Positions 42,767 through 52,700 of a DNA stretch of 64,000 nt are shown piece by piece (positions within the stretch are counted from its first letter, which is position 1; every line of letters begins with the position of its first letter). A program made the translations under genes and the position numbers. The notes below the pieces were generated by a model, which was not told the origin of the DNA, ran no database searches, and saw only the letters and a list, made by a program, of their open reading frames with translations. The stretch lies in the NCBI RefSeq assembly GCF_009711975.1, contig NZ_VIKW01000017.1:1-64000 (forward strand), in the 5' to 3' direction. The stretch is from Anabaena sp. UHCC 0204. Lineage in GTDB: Bacteria; Cyanobacteriota; Cyanobacteriia; Cyanobacteriales; Nostocaceae.

Positions 42767-44488
42767 ATGAATACAATTTTGATCATTGAAGATGAGCCTC
42801 AAATACGAGAAAACATTCAGGAAATTCTCGACCTTCAGGGGTTTGCCACAATCACCGCAGAAGATGGATTGGAAGGGTTACAAATGGCTGAACGCCATCA
42901 ACCAGATATCATTATTTGCGATTTGATGATGCCACGATTAGATGGATATGGAGTGATTAAAGCATTGCGTCAACAGCCATTGACTGCGGACATTCCCTTG
43001 GTTTTTCTTACTGCTAAAGCAGAACATCGTGATTTGCGTCAAGCAATGGAACTGGGTGCAAATGACTATTTAACCAAGCCGTTTGAACCCAATGAACTCA
43101 TTCGGGTAATTTCGGTTCAACTAGAAAAACGCCAAATAGTTGCTCAACGCTACAGTGGACAGATTAAACAGATGGAAGATCAGATCAATTATCTGACTCG
43201 TCATGATAGCTTGACTGGTTTACCCAATCAATTTTTCTTAGAAGAGTATTTCAATCAAACTCGTCTTCAAGTCTACAATCAAAGTCAATTTTTACCCCTA
43301 TTATTGATTGATATAGAAATTCTCTACCGGACTAAATTATTCTTTGAACCAAGTTTGAAGAACTTGTTAATTAAAACTGTAGGGGAACGATTAAATCAGT
43401 TAAATTCCCAAGATCAGATTATTGACTTAATTGCTTACTTAAAAACCGACCAACTAGCATTGCTATTAAAGCCAGTTCAAGACAGTAAAATCGCTGCTAA
43501 TATTGCTTTACAAATTTTAGAAAATTTATCACAACCATTAATTATCAATAATCAGGAAATCTCTATTCAAGCTAAAATTGGTATTGCTTGTTATCCCAAT
43601 GATGCGCTGCAATTAGGAGAACTATTGACTCATGCAGAAGTTACTCTAGAGCATTATAAACAAGAAAATAAAACTTACTATTATTTCTACAATCAAGAAA
43701 TACTAGATATTGTTTTTAGAAAAGTAATTTTAGAAACTGACTTTTGGCAGGCGCTGGAAAGGAATGAATTTCAGCTTTATTATCAACCTCAAATGAATAT
43801 TCAGACAAAAAAGGTTGTCGGTATAGAAGCATTAATTCGTTGGCAACATCCAGAATATGGAATGATTTCTCCCGCAGAATTTATTCCTATGGCTGAAGAA
43901 TCAGGCTTTATTATTCCTTTGGGAGAATGGGTTGTAAAAACAGCTTGTTCACAAGTAAAAAAATTACAATTAGAAGGCTTTGGTAATTTAAATGTGGCTG
44001 TTAATATATCAGCTTATCAGTTTAGACAAGAAAATTTTCTTCAACGTATTCATGATATCATTATTGAAGCAAATTTCAATCCAGAACTATTAGAGTTAGA
44101 ACTGACTGAAACTGTATTTATTCAAGATATTGAAGTAGTAAAAAGCCAAATAGAAGAGTTGAGGAATTATGGCATTAAATTATCAATTGATGATTTTGGT
44201 ACAGGATATTCATCTTTTAAATATTTACAAGAATTATCTTTTAGCCACTTGAAAATAGATCGTTATTTCATTAGCAATATTGACAAGTTGGAAAATAAGC
44301 AATCAATTGTTAAAAGTATAATTCAGTTGGCAGATAGTTTGAAGATCAATATTATTGCCGAAGGAGTAGAAACAAATGAAGAGTTAAATTGGCTCAAACA
44401 AAATCATTGTTCTATGATTCAAGGATATTTTATCAGTCGTCCTTTAACAATAGAAGACTTGAAGACATTTTTACTAGCCAATCATTAA
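42767..44488 (+). CDS. Response regulator with degenerate GGDEF and intact EAL domain (c-di-GMP phosphodiesterase)
   Basis: A 573-residue protein. REC domain 1-120 (ILIIEDEPQIRE; phospho-acceptor in IIICDLMMPRLDG; TAK and KPF motifs). A GGDEF-like domain (about 145-315) starts with the usual RHDSLTGLPN, but the signature loop reads AYLKTDQLALL, so no catalytic GGDEF remains. The EAL domain (about 325-570) is intact: EALIRW, LELTETVF, IDDFGTGYSSFKYL, KIDRYFI and AEGVET. The expected reaction is hydrolysis of cyclic di-GMP under control of phosphorylation, with the dead GGDEF perhaps binding GTP or acting structurally. It lies 49 bases before a REC-kinase gene whose receiver is very similar, suggesting an operon. 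Confidence 0.93.
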   Translation: MNTILIIEDEPQIRENIQEILDLQGFATITAEDGLEGLQMAERHQPDIIICDLMMPRLDGYGVIKALRQQPLTADIPLVFLTAKAEHRDLRQAMELGANDYLTKPFEPNELIRVISVQLEKRQIVAQRYSGQIKQMEDQINYLTRHDSLTGLPNQFFLEEYFNQTRLQVYNQSQFLPLLLIDIEILYRTKLFFEPSLKNLLIKTVGERLNQLNSQDQIIDLIAYLKTDQLALLLKPVQDSKIAANIALQILENLSQPLIINNQEISIQAKIGIACYPNDALQLGELLTHAEVTLEHYKQENKTYYYFYNQEILDIVFRKVILETDFWQALERNEFQLYYQPQMNIQTKKVVGIEALIRWQHPEYGMISPAEFIPMAEESGFIIPLGEWVVKTACSQVKKLQLEGFGNLNVAVNISAYQFRQENFLQRIHDIIIEANFNPELLELELTETVFIQDIEVVKSQIEELRNYGIKLSIDDFGTGYSSFKYLQELSFSHLKIDRYFISNIDKLENKQSIVKSIIQLADSLKINIIAEGVETNEELNWLKQNHCSMIQGYFISRPLTIEDLKTFLLANH

Positions 44489-44537
44489 AACATCAGAACC
44501 CCATTTATCTATCAATCAAGGAAACAAGGAAAATAAC

Positions 44538-45629
44538 ATGAAAACTATTTTAATTATTGAAGATGAAACTCAAATTAGAAATAATATCCGAGAAATATTG
44601 CACCTATCAGACTTTGATACACTCGTTGCTGAAAATGGGTTACAGGGTTTGGAATTAGCTAAAAATAAACATCCTGATTTGATTATTTGTGATTTAATGA
44701 TGCCTGAATTAGATGGTTATGGTGTATTAACTCAATTGCGTCAGAATAGTTCTACAGCAACAATGCCTTTAATTTTCTTAACTGCTAAATCAGAGTGGTC
44801 AGATGTACGCCGAGGCATGGAACTTGGTGCTGATGATTACCTAACTAAGCCTTTTCAACCTCATGAATTACTACAAGCAATTACTGCTAGACTTGATAAA
44901 AAATCTATAGCTGACCAACAAATTCAACAAAAATTAAATGATTTAAGCAGTGCTATAAGTCACTCACTTCCCCATGAAATTAATACTCCTCTCAATCACA
45001 TTATCGGATTATCAAATTTATTGATTCAAGAGCAGGGAATGCTTGCTAATGAGGAAAATTTAGAAATGCTAAATTTAATTCATCAAGCAGGTTTAAGAAT
45101 ACATAAGCTGACTCTTAATTTCCTGATGTATGCAGATATGGAATTAATATCATCTGATCCTGCAAAAATTGCAGCAATTCGCAATAATGGAGTCAAAAGT
45201 TTTGTCAAATCAGATATTGAAAATGTAGCTGTAAAAATTGCCCAAGAGTCCAATAGATTAGCAGATTTAAGTATAGAAATATCTGATGCAATGGTCAAAA
45301 TTTCTCCAGCCAAATTGAGTAAAATTGCTGAAGAAATAATTGATAATGCTTTTAAATTTTCCCAGCCAAATACACCCATAAAAATCATTGGTCATAGCAT
45401 TGAAAATACCTTTCATTTGTATATAATTGATTACGGTAGAGGTATGACTCACGAGGAAATTGCTAATGTTGGGGCCTATGTCCAATTTGGGCGTAAAATT
45501 TATGAACAACGGGGTTCTGGTTTAGGACTATTAATTGCTAAAAGGTTGGTGGAACTCCACGGAGGAGAATTTTCAATTGAAAGTATATATGGGAAACAAA
45601 CAATTATTAGGATTGTTCTTCTCCAGTAA
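44538..45629 (+). CDS. Hybrid REC-histidine kinase
   Basis: A 363-residue cytoplasmic protein. REC domain about 1-118 (TILIIEDETQIRNNIREIL; Asp in IICDLMMPELDG; KPF). The dimerisation helix has the phospho-acceptor His in SHSLPHEINTPLNHIIG, a variant of the usual SHELRTPL. The ATPase domain has EIIDNAFKFS (N box), DYGRGM and GSGLGLLIAKRL. The receiver is close in sequence to that of the preceding REC-EAL protein. An AGGAAA sequence precedes the ATG, and the gap is 49 bases, so both are likely co-transcribed. No input domain or membrane segment exists, so it probably relays a signal received through its own receiver. Confidence 0.92.
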   Translation: MKTILIIEDETQIRNNIREILHLSDFDTLVAENGLQGLELAKNKHPDLIICDLMMPELDGYGVLTQLRQNSSTATMPLIFLTAKSEWSDVRRGMELGADDYLTKPFQPHELLQAITARLDKKSIADQQIQQKLNDLSSAISHSLPHEINTPLNHIIGLSNLLIQEQGMLANEENLEMLNLIHQAGLRIHKLTLNFLMYADMELISSDPAKIAAIRNNGVKSFVKSDIENVAVKIAQESNRLADLSIEISDAMVKISPAKLSKIAEEIIDNAFKFSQPNTPIKIIGHSIENTFHLYIIDYGRGMTHEEIANVGAYVQFGRKIYEQRGSGLGLLIAKRLVELHGGEFSIESIYGKQTIIRIVLLQ

Positions 45630-45682
45630 ATTAAGTAGGTTGGCGTTAAAAATTGTCGTTATGACAAGACAAGGGAACAGAG

Positions 45683-45722
45683 AGCGGCGCGGTCTTGGGG
45701 TCTCCCCAAGTGGAGCGACTGC
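45683..45722. repeat. Palindromic intergenic repeat (CTTGGGG-TCT-CCCCAAG)
   Basis: CTTGGGG (45694-45700) and CCCCAAG (45704-45710) form a perfect 7-base stem with loop TCT, flanked by GCGGCGCGGT and TGGAGCGACTGCGG. This is typical of a dispersed GC-rich repeat of Nostoc/Anabaena genomes. It lies in the 177-base gap between convergent kinase genes and could also help end transcription, although no T-run follows. Confidence 0.6.
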
Positions 45723-45806
45723 GGAGGAACAGGAAGAAGAGAGTTTTGGGCGATTTTACGGCTCTTCACATACCTTTAAATTTTTCTGTTCACCTACTTA
45801 TCTAAT

Positions 45807-47021
45807 TTATAAAGGGATGTTTTGAAAAGGAATACTAACTGTAAATGTTGTTACTTTTCCTAATTGGCTATCTAAACTAATTTTACCTTTGTGCAAATCC
45901 ACACATTTTTTAACTATGGATAATCCTAAGCCTGTTCCCGAAATATTACCAACATTTGAGCCTCTGTGAAAAGATGCAAATAAATTAACTTGATCTGCTT
46001 CAGGAATGCCGATGCCATTGTCACTAATTTTAAATATCAGTTGATTATTTTCTTGAGTCAAACTCAAATTAACTAAATAAGAATCAGGAGAATACTTAAT
46101 AGCATTAGTAAGTAGATTGGTAAGAATTTGCCGTAACAGTTTTTTGTCGCCTTGAATAATTAGAGAATTGTCAATAATTTCTGCGCCTAAATCTACCGAG
46201 AAATTAATTTTATGTTGGGTACTTTTAGCTTCTATTTCCTCTTTGAGATGATCACAGAAAGCGATGATATCTAATGCTTCTAAATTTAATTCTATGATCT
46301 CAGCTTCAGTACGATTAATCATCAATACATCATCAAGGATTTGGGTTATATGCGTGATAGTGTTTTGGATTGTTTGTAGATGTTCCTGTTTTCTTTCTGG
46401 GGTGAGGCGATCGCTAAAATTTTGCAAAATCCCTGATGATGAGGAAATAATAGCTAACGGTGTACGAAACTCATGGGATGCCATGGTAATAAAGCGTGAT
46501 TTTAATTGGTTTAATTCCTTTTCTTTTTCTAGAGATGCTTTTAATTCTGCTGTCCGTTCAGCAACTCTATTTTCCAATTTCTCAGTCAGTTCCATAAGTT
46601 GTTGGTTCTGAATTTCCAAAGCTTTGCTCAACTGGCTTAATTGCAAATGTGTTCTTATACGAGCAAATAGTTCTTCTTCTTGAAATGGCTTGGTGATATA
46701 GTCTACAGCACCTAAATTTAAACCTCTGACTTTATCAACAGTATCTATTAAAGCCGTCATAAAAATTATTGGAATTGACTGAGTGAGAGGATCGGCTTTC
46801 AATTGCTGACAAACTTCAAAGCCACTAATATCAGGCAACATAATATCTAGAAGGATTAAATCAGGAATACTGAGATGGACTTGCTTGATGACATTTAAAC
46901 CCTCTACTTCAATGCGAACGTTGTAACCTCTGGCACTTAAAGCATGATCAAGAATTTCTAAATTGGTGGGATTGTCATCAACTATTAAAATCGTGGCGCA
47001 CTCAGGTAAATTTTCCAACAT
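45807..47021 (-). CDS. Hybrid REC-histidine kinase
   Basis: A 404-residue soluble kinase. REC about 8-128 (TILIVDDNPTNLEIL; Asp in LILLDIMLPDISGF; KPF). Coiled coil about 130-175 (LENRVAERTAELKASLEKEK). HisKA has the acceptor His in MASHEFRTPLAIISSSSGIL. The ATPase domain has LLTNAIKYSP, DNGIGIPEADQ and GTGLGLSIVKK. The catalytic core is strikingly like that of the CBS-GAF-PAS kinase at 49762, sharing SHEFRTPLA and SFHRxxNVGNIxGTGLGLSI. Its start lies 14 bases after the stop of the HAMP kinase on the same strand, so the two form an operon in which this protein could receive phosphate from the membrane kinase (inference). Confidence 0.93.
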   Translation of the reverse strand: MLENLPECATILIVDDNPTNLEILDHALSARGYNVRIEVEGLNVIKQVHLSIPDLILLDIMLPDISGFEVCQQLKADPLTQSIPIIFMTALIDTVDKVRGLNLGAVDYITKPFQEEELFARIRTHLQLSQLSKALEIQNQQLMELTEKLENRVAERTAELKASLEKEKELNQLKSRFITMASHEFRTPLAIISSSSGILQNFSDRLTPERKQEHLQTIQNTITHITQILDDVLMINRTEAEIIELNLEALDIIAFCDHLKEEIEAKSTQHKINFSVDLGAEIIDNSLIIQGDKKLLRQILTNLLTNAIKYSPDSYLVNLSLTQENNQLIFKISDNGIGIPEADQVNLFASFHRGSNVGNISGTGLGLSIVKKCVDLHKGKISLDSQLGKVTTFTVSIPFQNIPL

Positions 47022-47035
47022 CTTTAACTCATTCT

Positions 47036-49354
47036 TTAATTGGATACTATTGTTTCTGTTGATTGTTCATTTATGGCTTCTTGCAGAAACTCACGAACTT
47101 TAACAATTTTATAACCACGCAGCATTAGAGCAATTTTATCTACAAAGTGGCGGTATTTTTCACTTTTTTGAACTAGCACTTCTAGCTCTTGCTGCATTGC
47201 TTTAATTTGTCCTTGCATGGCATATTCTAATAATGTACTTAAATCAGAGGCTGGAGGAACAAGTATTTCTGTATTTATATTGTCCTCTGATGATTTAGCA
47301 TTGATTGTTTCTGACTCTGTATACATCCAATCCAGATGGAGATATTGAGCTAATATACGATAAAGTTCTTCTGCTTGTACTGGTTTAGGTAAGAAATCTT
47401 GTCCACCGACTGACAAGCTGGCTTGACGATCAGCATCCAATACACTAGCAGAGGAAATAATCACAATGGTGTTTTGCAATTCGGCTAATTGACGTAATTG
47501 GATCAGCATTTCCCACCCATCCATAATTGGCATTTTCAGATCAGAAATGATCAGATCAGGAGGATTTGCTAATGCCTTTTCTAAAGCTTCTTCCCCATTT
47601 TTTGCTTCTATAATGATAAAACCCAAGGGAGTAAGCAAACTCATAAGTACAGAGCGATTTTCCCAGCGATCATCAACTACTAAAATTTGCTTACGCTGTC
47701 CAGAATATCCGACAATTCGCCCCAGGTTTGTGATAGTGTTAGCTTTAGCCCAATCATCTGCTAAAGGACACTGGAGTTCAAATTCAAATATACTCCCAAT
47801 TCCCAATTGACTGCGAACTTGCAGACTACTACCCATCATTTCTACAAAATTTTGACTGATAGCTAAACCTAAACCAGTTCCTTCTGCTTGTCGTTTTGAT
47901 GTTCCTACTTGTTCAAAGGGCAGAAAAATTTTTTCTAGTTGATCTGAATTCATCCCAATACCTGTATCTTCAATTTGAAAGTGGAGTTTGACGGTAGATA
48001 CAGAATTTGTAGATGATGTAAATGATTCTGTTATATTTTCACTAAGAATAACTCTAAAAATGATTTTTCCTCTATCTGTAAACTTGATGGCATTACCTAA
48101 AAGATTGAGTAAAATTTGTCTAACCCGCTTTTCATCAACAATGACTCCTGATGGTAGATTTTCTGGTGTTTGGTAAATAAAATCGAGACTTTTTTGCTCG
48201 GCTTTGATCTGTGCAACTGCTACTACCCCTTGTAATAAAGATGGTAAATAACAAGGTGCGGGGTAAAGTGCCATTTTTCGAGCTTCAATTTTGGCAAGAT
48301 CGAGGACATCATTAATCAAGGTAAGTAAGTGAGCGCCACATTCATAAATTACCCCAACTCCCCGTTGTTGTTCTGAACTTAGTGCTGTGCGGGTGAGGAT
48401 TTGAGCATAGCCTAAAATGCCATTTAGAGGTGTACGTAATTCGTGGCTCATGTTGGCAAGAAACTCGCTTTTAGCTTGATTTGCCGTATCTGCTACTTCC
48501 TTGGCTACTTCTAATTGCTGGGTATATTCTTGCTGTTCTTGTAGCAGTTGTTTAACTCGTTGAATCAGTTGGTTTAAAGATATAGCTAGTATGCCGGTTT
48601 CATCGTTGATATCTGTTGGTAATTGCAGATCAAAATTTGATTCGCGGGTGACTTGTTGAGCTATGTTTGTGACAGATTGAATGGGTCGGGCGATCGCTCG
48701 ACTGATGTAGAATGCCAAAATAATAGCGATCGCAATTGATAGTCCTAGCCCAATAATAATAATTTGGGTGCGTAATTGTTCGGCTTTGAGAAGAGCTAAT
48801 TCTGCTGCACCTTGTCTTTCTACTGATTGTTCATAAAAACTTCTTAACTGATCTGGAAATTCGATAAAAGGAACAAATTCGGGACTTTTGACTATTGCAA
48901 CTACTAGCTTTTCTGCTTGTGCTGCTCCCTCTGGAGTCGTTGTCAGTGGCTGAATTTCTTGAGTAAATTCTCGTGCTTTTTCTGCAAATTTACTAACAGT
49001 TAATTCATACTTTTCTAGTAAAGGTTGTAACCCCTCTAGAGTTACTGGTTTCCCTGATTTATTGTGATTATGAAGCAGCAATCGGATTTTTTCCACCCGA
49101 TTAATTAATTTGCTACTTTCGCGTTTAAAGGCTTCGGGATTTTGTAAATATGGTGAAAGTTGTTTGGCTGGCCGATTGTACAAAACATCAACCTGCAATG
49201 TACTCAGCAGGTTACGCTCTTTTGAAGCTATTTGACTGGCTTGTAAAGCTTTCTGTTGATAATAGTTACCTACAGTTAGTCCAATGATAGTTCCCCCTAG
49301 TGCTATTCCTAGAGATACTGCATACCCATAAATAATTTTGTTTTTAATACTCAT
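47036..49354 (-). CDS. Membrane hybrid histidine kinase (sensor-HAMP-HisKA-ATPase-REC)
   Basis: A 772-residue protein. A first membrane helix ([23 protein letters not shown], about 6-28) and a second ([21 protein letters not shown], about 198-218) enclose a helical extracytoplasmic sensor of about 170 residues. HAMP about 219-275. HisKA with His in [19 protein letters not shown]. The ATPase domain has [15 protein letters not shown] and GTGLGLAIS. The receiver runs about 550-670 ([15 protein letters not shown]; Asp in [17 protein letters not shown]). A C-terminal helical region of about 90 residues could be an Hpt-like module, but I see no clear phospho-accepting His motif. It is first in a two-gene operon on the minus strand, divergent from the CBS kinase. 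Confidence 0.93.
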   Translation of the reverse strand: MSIKNKIIYGYAVSLGIALGGTIIGLTVGNYYQQKALQASQIASKERNLLSTLQVDVLYNRPAKQLSPYLQNPEAFKRESSKLINRVEKIRLLLHNHNKSGKPVTLEGLQPLLEKYELTVSKFAEKAREFTQEIQPLTTTPEGAAQAEKLVVAIVKSPEFVPFIEFPDQLRSFYEQSVERQGAAELALLKAEQLRTQIIIIGLGLSIAIAIILAFYISRAIARPIQSVTNIAQQVTRESNFDLQLPTDINDETGILAISLNQLIQRVKQLLQEQQEYTQQLEVAKEVADTANQAKSEFLANMSHELRTPLNGILGYAQILTRTALSSEQQRGVGVIYECGAHLLTLINDVLDLAKIEARKMALYPAPCYLPSLLQGVVAVAQIKAEQKSLDFIYQTPENLPSGVIVDEKRVRQILLNLLGNAIKFTDRGKIIFRVILSENITESFTSSTNSVSTVKLHFQIEDTGIGMNSDQLEKIFLPFEQVGTSKRQAEGTGLGLAISQNFVEMMGSSLQVRSQLGIGSIFEFELQCPLADDWAKANTITNLGRIVGYSGQRKQILVVDDRWENRSVLMSLLTPLGFIIIEAKNGEEALEKALANPPDLIISDLKMPIMDGWEMLIQLRQLAELQNTIVIISSASVLDADRQASLSVGGQDFLPKPVQAEELYRILAQYLHLDWMYTESETINAKSSEDNINTEILVPPASDLSTLLEYAMQGQIKAMQQELEVLVQKSEKYRHFVDKIALMLRGYKIVKVREFLQEAINEQSTETIVSN

Positions 49355-49761
49355 AAGACCTCACGGTATGGGGGAAACTCAGTGCTGCTACTAGCTCTAG
49401 CCATAAGTCATTTTTTAGTATTTACACTGATACTCTACTTACTTGATTACCCTTATAATTAGATACAGTAAGCAATTATTAACGCAAAACTACTTGTATC
49501 TATGGTAGGTTGACAAAGAAACCCAAATCTGTGCTTTTTACTATAGCATTTGTATATACACATACCCACCAGAAAACGTTGAATTTAAGATTTATAAACT
49601 GGCAAAAAGTAGTAAATATTTCTATTACTTTCATTAATGAAAAAATTCCCGGTCATAAATGACCTAAAGTGCAACCATTAGAAAAATTGCAAATTAGTAT
49701 TTGCATAATAAATAATCCCTAAATAAAACCCCGATCAAATATTTAGAAATAATGACAAGTT
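49355..49761. promoter_or_regulatory. 407-base divergent intergenic region between two kinase genes
   Basis: No ORF or RNA is recognisable. The sequence is AT-rich and must contain the promoters of both divergent kinase genes. A TATAAT hexamer lies at 49454-49459, but I found no -35 box at a standard distance, so no promoter is assigned. Confidence 0.35.
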
Positions 49762-52700
49762 ATGTCTATAAAAAAAATTTCTGTATCAGATATAGAGTCA
49801 ACTATTCTCAATTCTCCTTTAACACTTTCTGCTGACACTCCAGTAATTGAAGCCGTGCGGTTAATGAGTCAAGTTCGAGAAACTTGTCATATCACCTTAG
49901 CATTGGTACAATCAGATGTTAATTTGTTAAATTATTCAGAACAAGCCAGTTGTATTCTGATAGTTGAAAACGAAAAATTAATTGGTATTTTTACAGAAAG
50001 GGATATTGTCAGATGTACAGCATTGGGTTTGAATTTAGACAACACCAGTCTGGCAGAAGTAATGATTAAAAATCCAATAACTATTAAAAAATCACAATTT
50101 ACTAATATTTTTGTAGCTTTGAATTTGTTTCGTCAATACAAAATTCGCCATTTAACAGTTGTTGATGATCAGAATCATATTATAGGTTTGATCACACCTA
50201 CAACAGTGCGTCAATTACTGCAAGCGGCTGATTTACTAAAAATACGTACTATTGGTGAAGTCATGACTTCTGAAGTCATCCAAGCACCACCAACAATATC
50301 TGTATTAGAATTAGCACAATTAATGGCAAAGTATTCTGTTAGTTGTGTAGTAATTACAGAATCAAATTCCCAAGCTCAACCTATAGGCATTGTCACAGAA
50401 CGAGATATTGTGCAAATGCAGGCTTTGGAACTAAATATTATCGAAATAGAGGCTCATATTGTGATGAGTGCGCCTTTGTTTTATATGCGTCCTCAGCAGT
50501 CATTGTGGGAAGCTCATCAACAGATGCAGCAGCGGCATATCAGACGTTTAGTAGTCGTAGACGAGTCTAATAAACTACTAGGAATTGTCACCCAAACCAG
50601 CATACTTTATTCTCTTGATCCAGTGGAGATGTATGAAACTATTAATTTTTTACAGAATAAGGTTTGTCAATTAGAATCAGAAAAAGTCGAGATTCTGCAT
50701 AAGCAAAATACAGAACTAGAGATCCAAGTTCAGGAAAGGACTACAGAATTAAGACAACAAGTAAATTCAGGTAAACTTCTAGCTACCCTCTCTCAAAAAA
50801 TTCGGCAATCCCTTGATCTAGAGTTGATTCTACACACTACTGTTTCAGGAATTCAGGAATATCTACAAACAGAACGAGTCATAATTTACCAGTTTGAAAC
50901 AATATCATCAGGGAAAATTATTGCTGAGTCCCTATTACCAGGAATAAAATCTCTTCTAGATACTAATAGTGAAGATTCATGTTTTGGAGAGCGTTGTTTA
51001 GAACCCTATATTAATTACCAAATTCTAAAGATTGATGATATTTATACTTGCAATCTTAACGAAAACTATATTCAGTCTCTAGAACAATTACAAATTCGTG
51101 CCAGTCTGATTGTACCGATTGTCCATAATAGTCAGCATTGGGGTTTATTGTGCGCTCATCAATCCTTCCAACCCCGATATTGGGACACATTAGAAATTGA
51201 ATTATTAGAAAAATTATCTGCCCAAATTGCGATCGCTATTCAACAATCCCAACTTTATCAAGAAACACAAAAAGAACTACTAGAACGTCAGCAAGCAGAA
51301 ATAAATCTGCAAAAACTCAATGAAGAATTAGAAACCCGTGTAGCTGAACGTACTGCCCAATTACAGCAAATTAATCAGGATTTATTACTAGAAATTCTAG
51401 AGCGTAAACACATTGAAAAAAAAATACAAAAACAGTTAACAGCTATTGAATCTACTATTGATGGTATCGCCATTGTTAAAGATGATAAATATCTCTATTT
51501 AAACAAAGCCCATACTGAAATGTTTGGATATGATACAGCCACAGAATTAATCGGTAAACCTTGGCAAGAAATCTATACTCCAGAAGAAATAGCCCGTTTT
51601 GAATGCGAGGTTTTTCCGATTTTAAGTCAAGCAGGATACTGGCAAGGAGAAGCAACAGCAAAGCGACGTGATGGCAGTCTTTTTAGTGCAGAAATATCAC
51701 TAACCTTAACTAAAGATAGTGAATTAATTTATGTTTGTCGAGATACTACTGAAAATAAACAAGCAGAAAAAAAACTCCAAAGATTACTTTTGGAATTGTC
51801 AGACTTCAAATATGCTTTAGATCAATCTGCGATTGTTGCTATTACAGACTCCGATGGCAAAATTACTTATGCCAATGATAAATTCTGTGAAATTTCCCAA
51901 TATTCGAGAGCAGAACTCATTGGTAACACCCATAAAATAGTTAGTTCTGGTTATCACTCCCAAGAATTTTTTCAACACCTTTGGGCAACTATTACTAAAG
52001 GCGAAGTTTGGCGGGGAGAACTTAAAAATCGGTCTAAAAATGGAACTGAATATTGGGTAGATACAACTATCATTCCTTTCTTAGATATTCATGGACAGCC
52101 TTGGCAATATTTAGCTATTCGTAATAATATTACTAATCGCAAACAAACACAATCTGATCTTCAACAAAGTGAACAAAAGTTCCGTGAACTGGCAGAAAAT
52201 CTGCAACAAGTTTTCTGGATAACTGATCTAGAACAATCTCAAATGCTCTATATAAGTCCTGCTTACGAAGAAATTTGGGGTCGGACTTGTAAAAGTCTTT
52301 ATGAAAATCCCAAATCTTTTATAGATGCTATATATGCTGATGATAGACAAAAATTTCTGACAGCTATGCAAAATAAAAAACAAGGGTTTGATGTCGAATA
52401 TCGTATTATTCGACCTGATGGTTCAATGCGTTGGATTCGTGATCAAGCTTTCCCCCTCAAGTATAAAACTGGAGAAGTTTATCGAGTAGTTGGTATTGCT
52501 GAAGATATTACAAATAGCAAAGAAACCACAGTTGCCCTTGAGCAAAGTCAAAATTTTCTCCGTCAGGTTATTGATACTAATCCTAATCTTATTTTTGTCA
52601 AAGATTGGGAAGGACGATATGTTTTAGTTAATCAAGCTTTAGCAGATATTTATGGAACAACCGTTGAAAATTTTATTGGTAAAACTGACGCAGATTTTAA

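Noticed and set aside
45535-45825. Plus-strand ORF of 96 residues at the end of the REC-kinase
   Set aside because: It starts within the kinase gene in another frame and runs through a palindromic repeat into the next gene's 3' end; nothing supports translation.
49454-49459. TATAAT as a promoter -10 box
   Set aside because: No -35-like hexamer at 16-18 bases was found on either strand, so it may be chance in AT-rich DNA.
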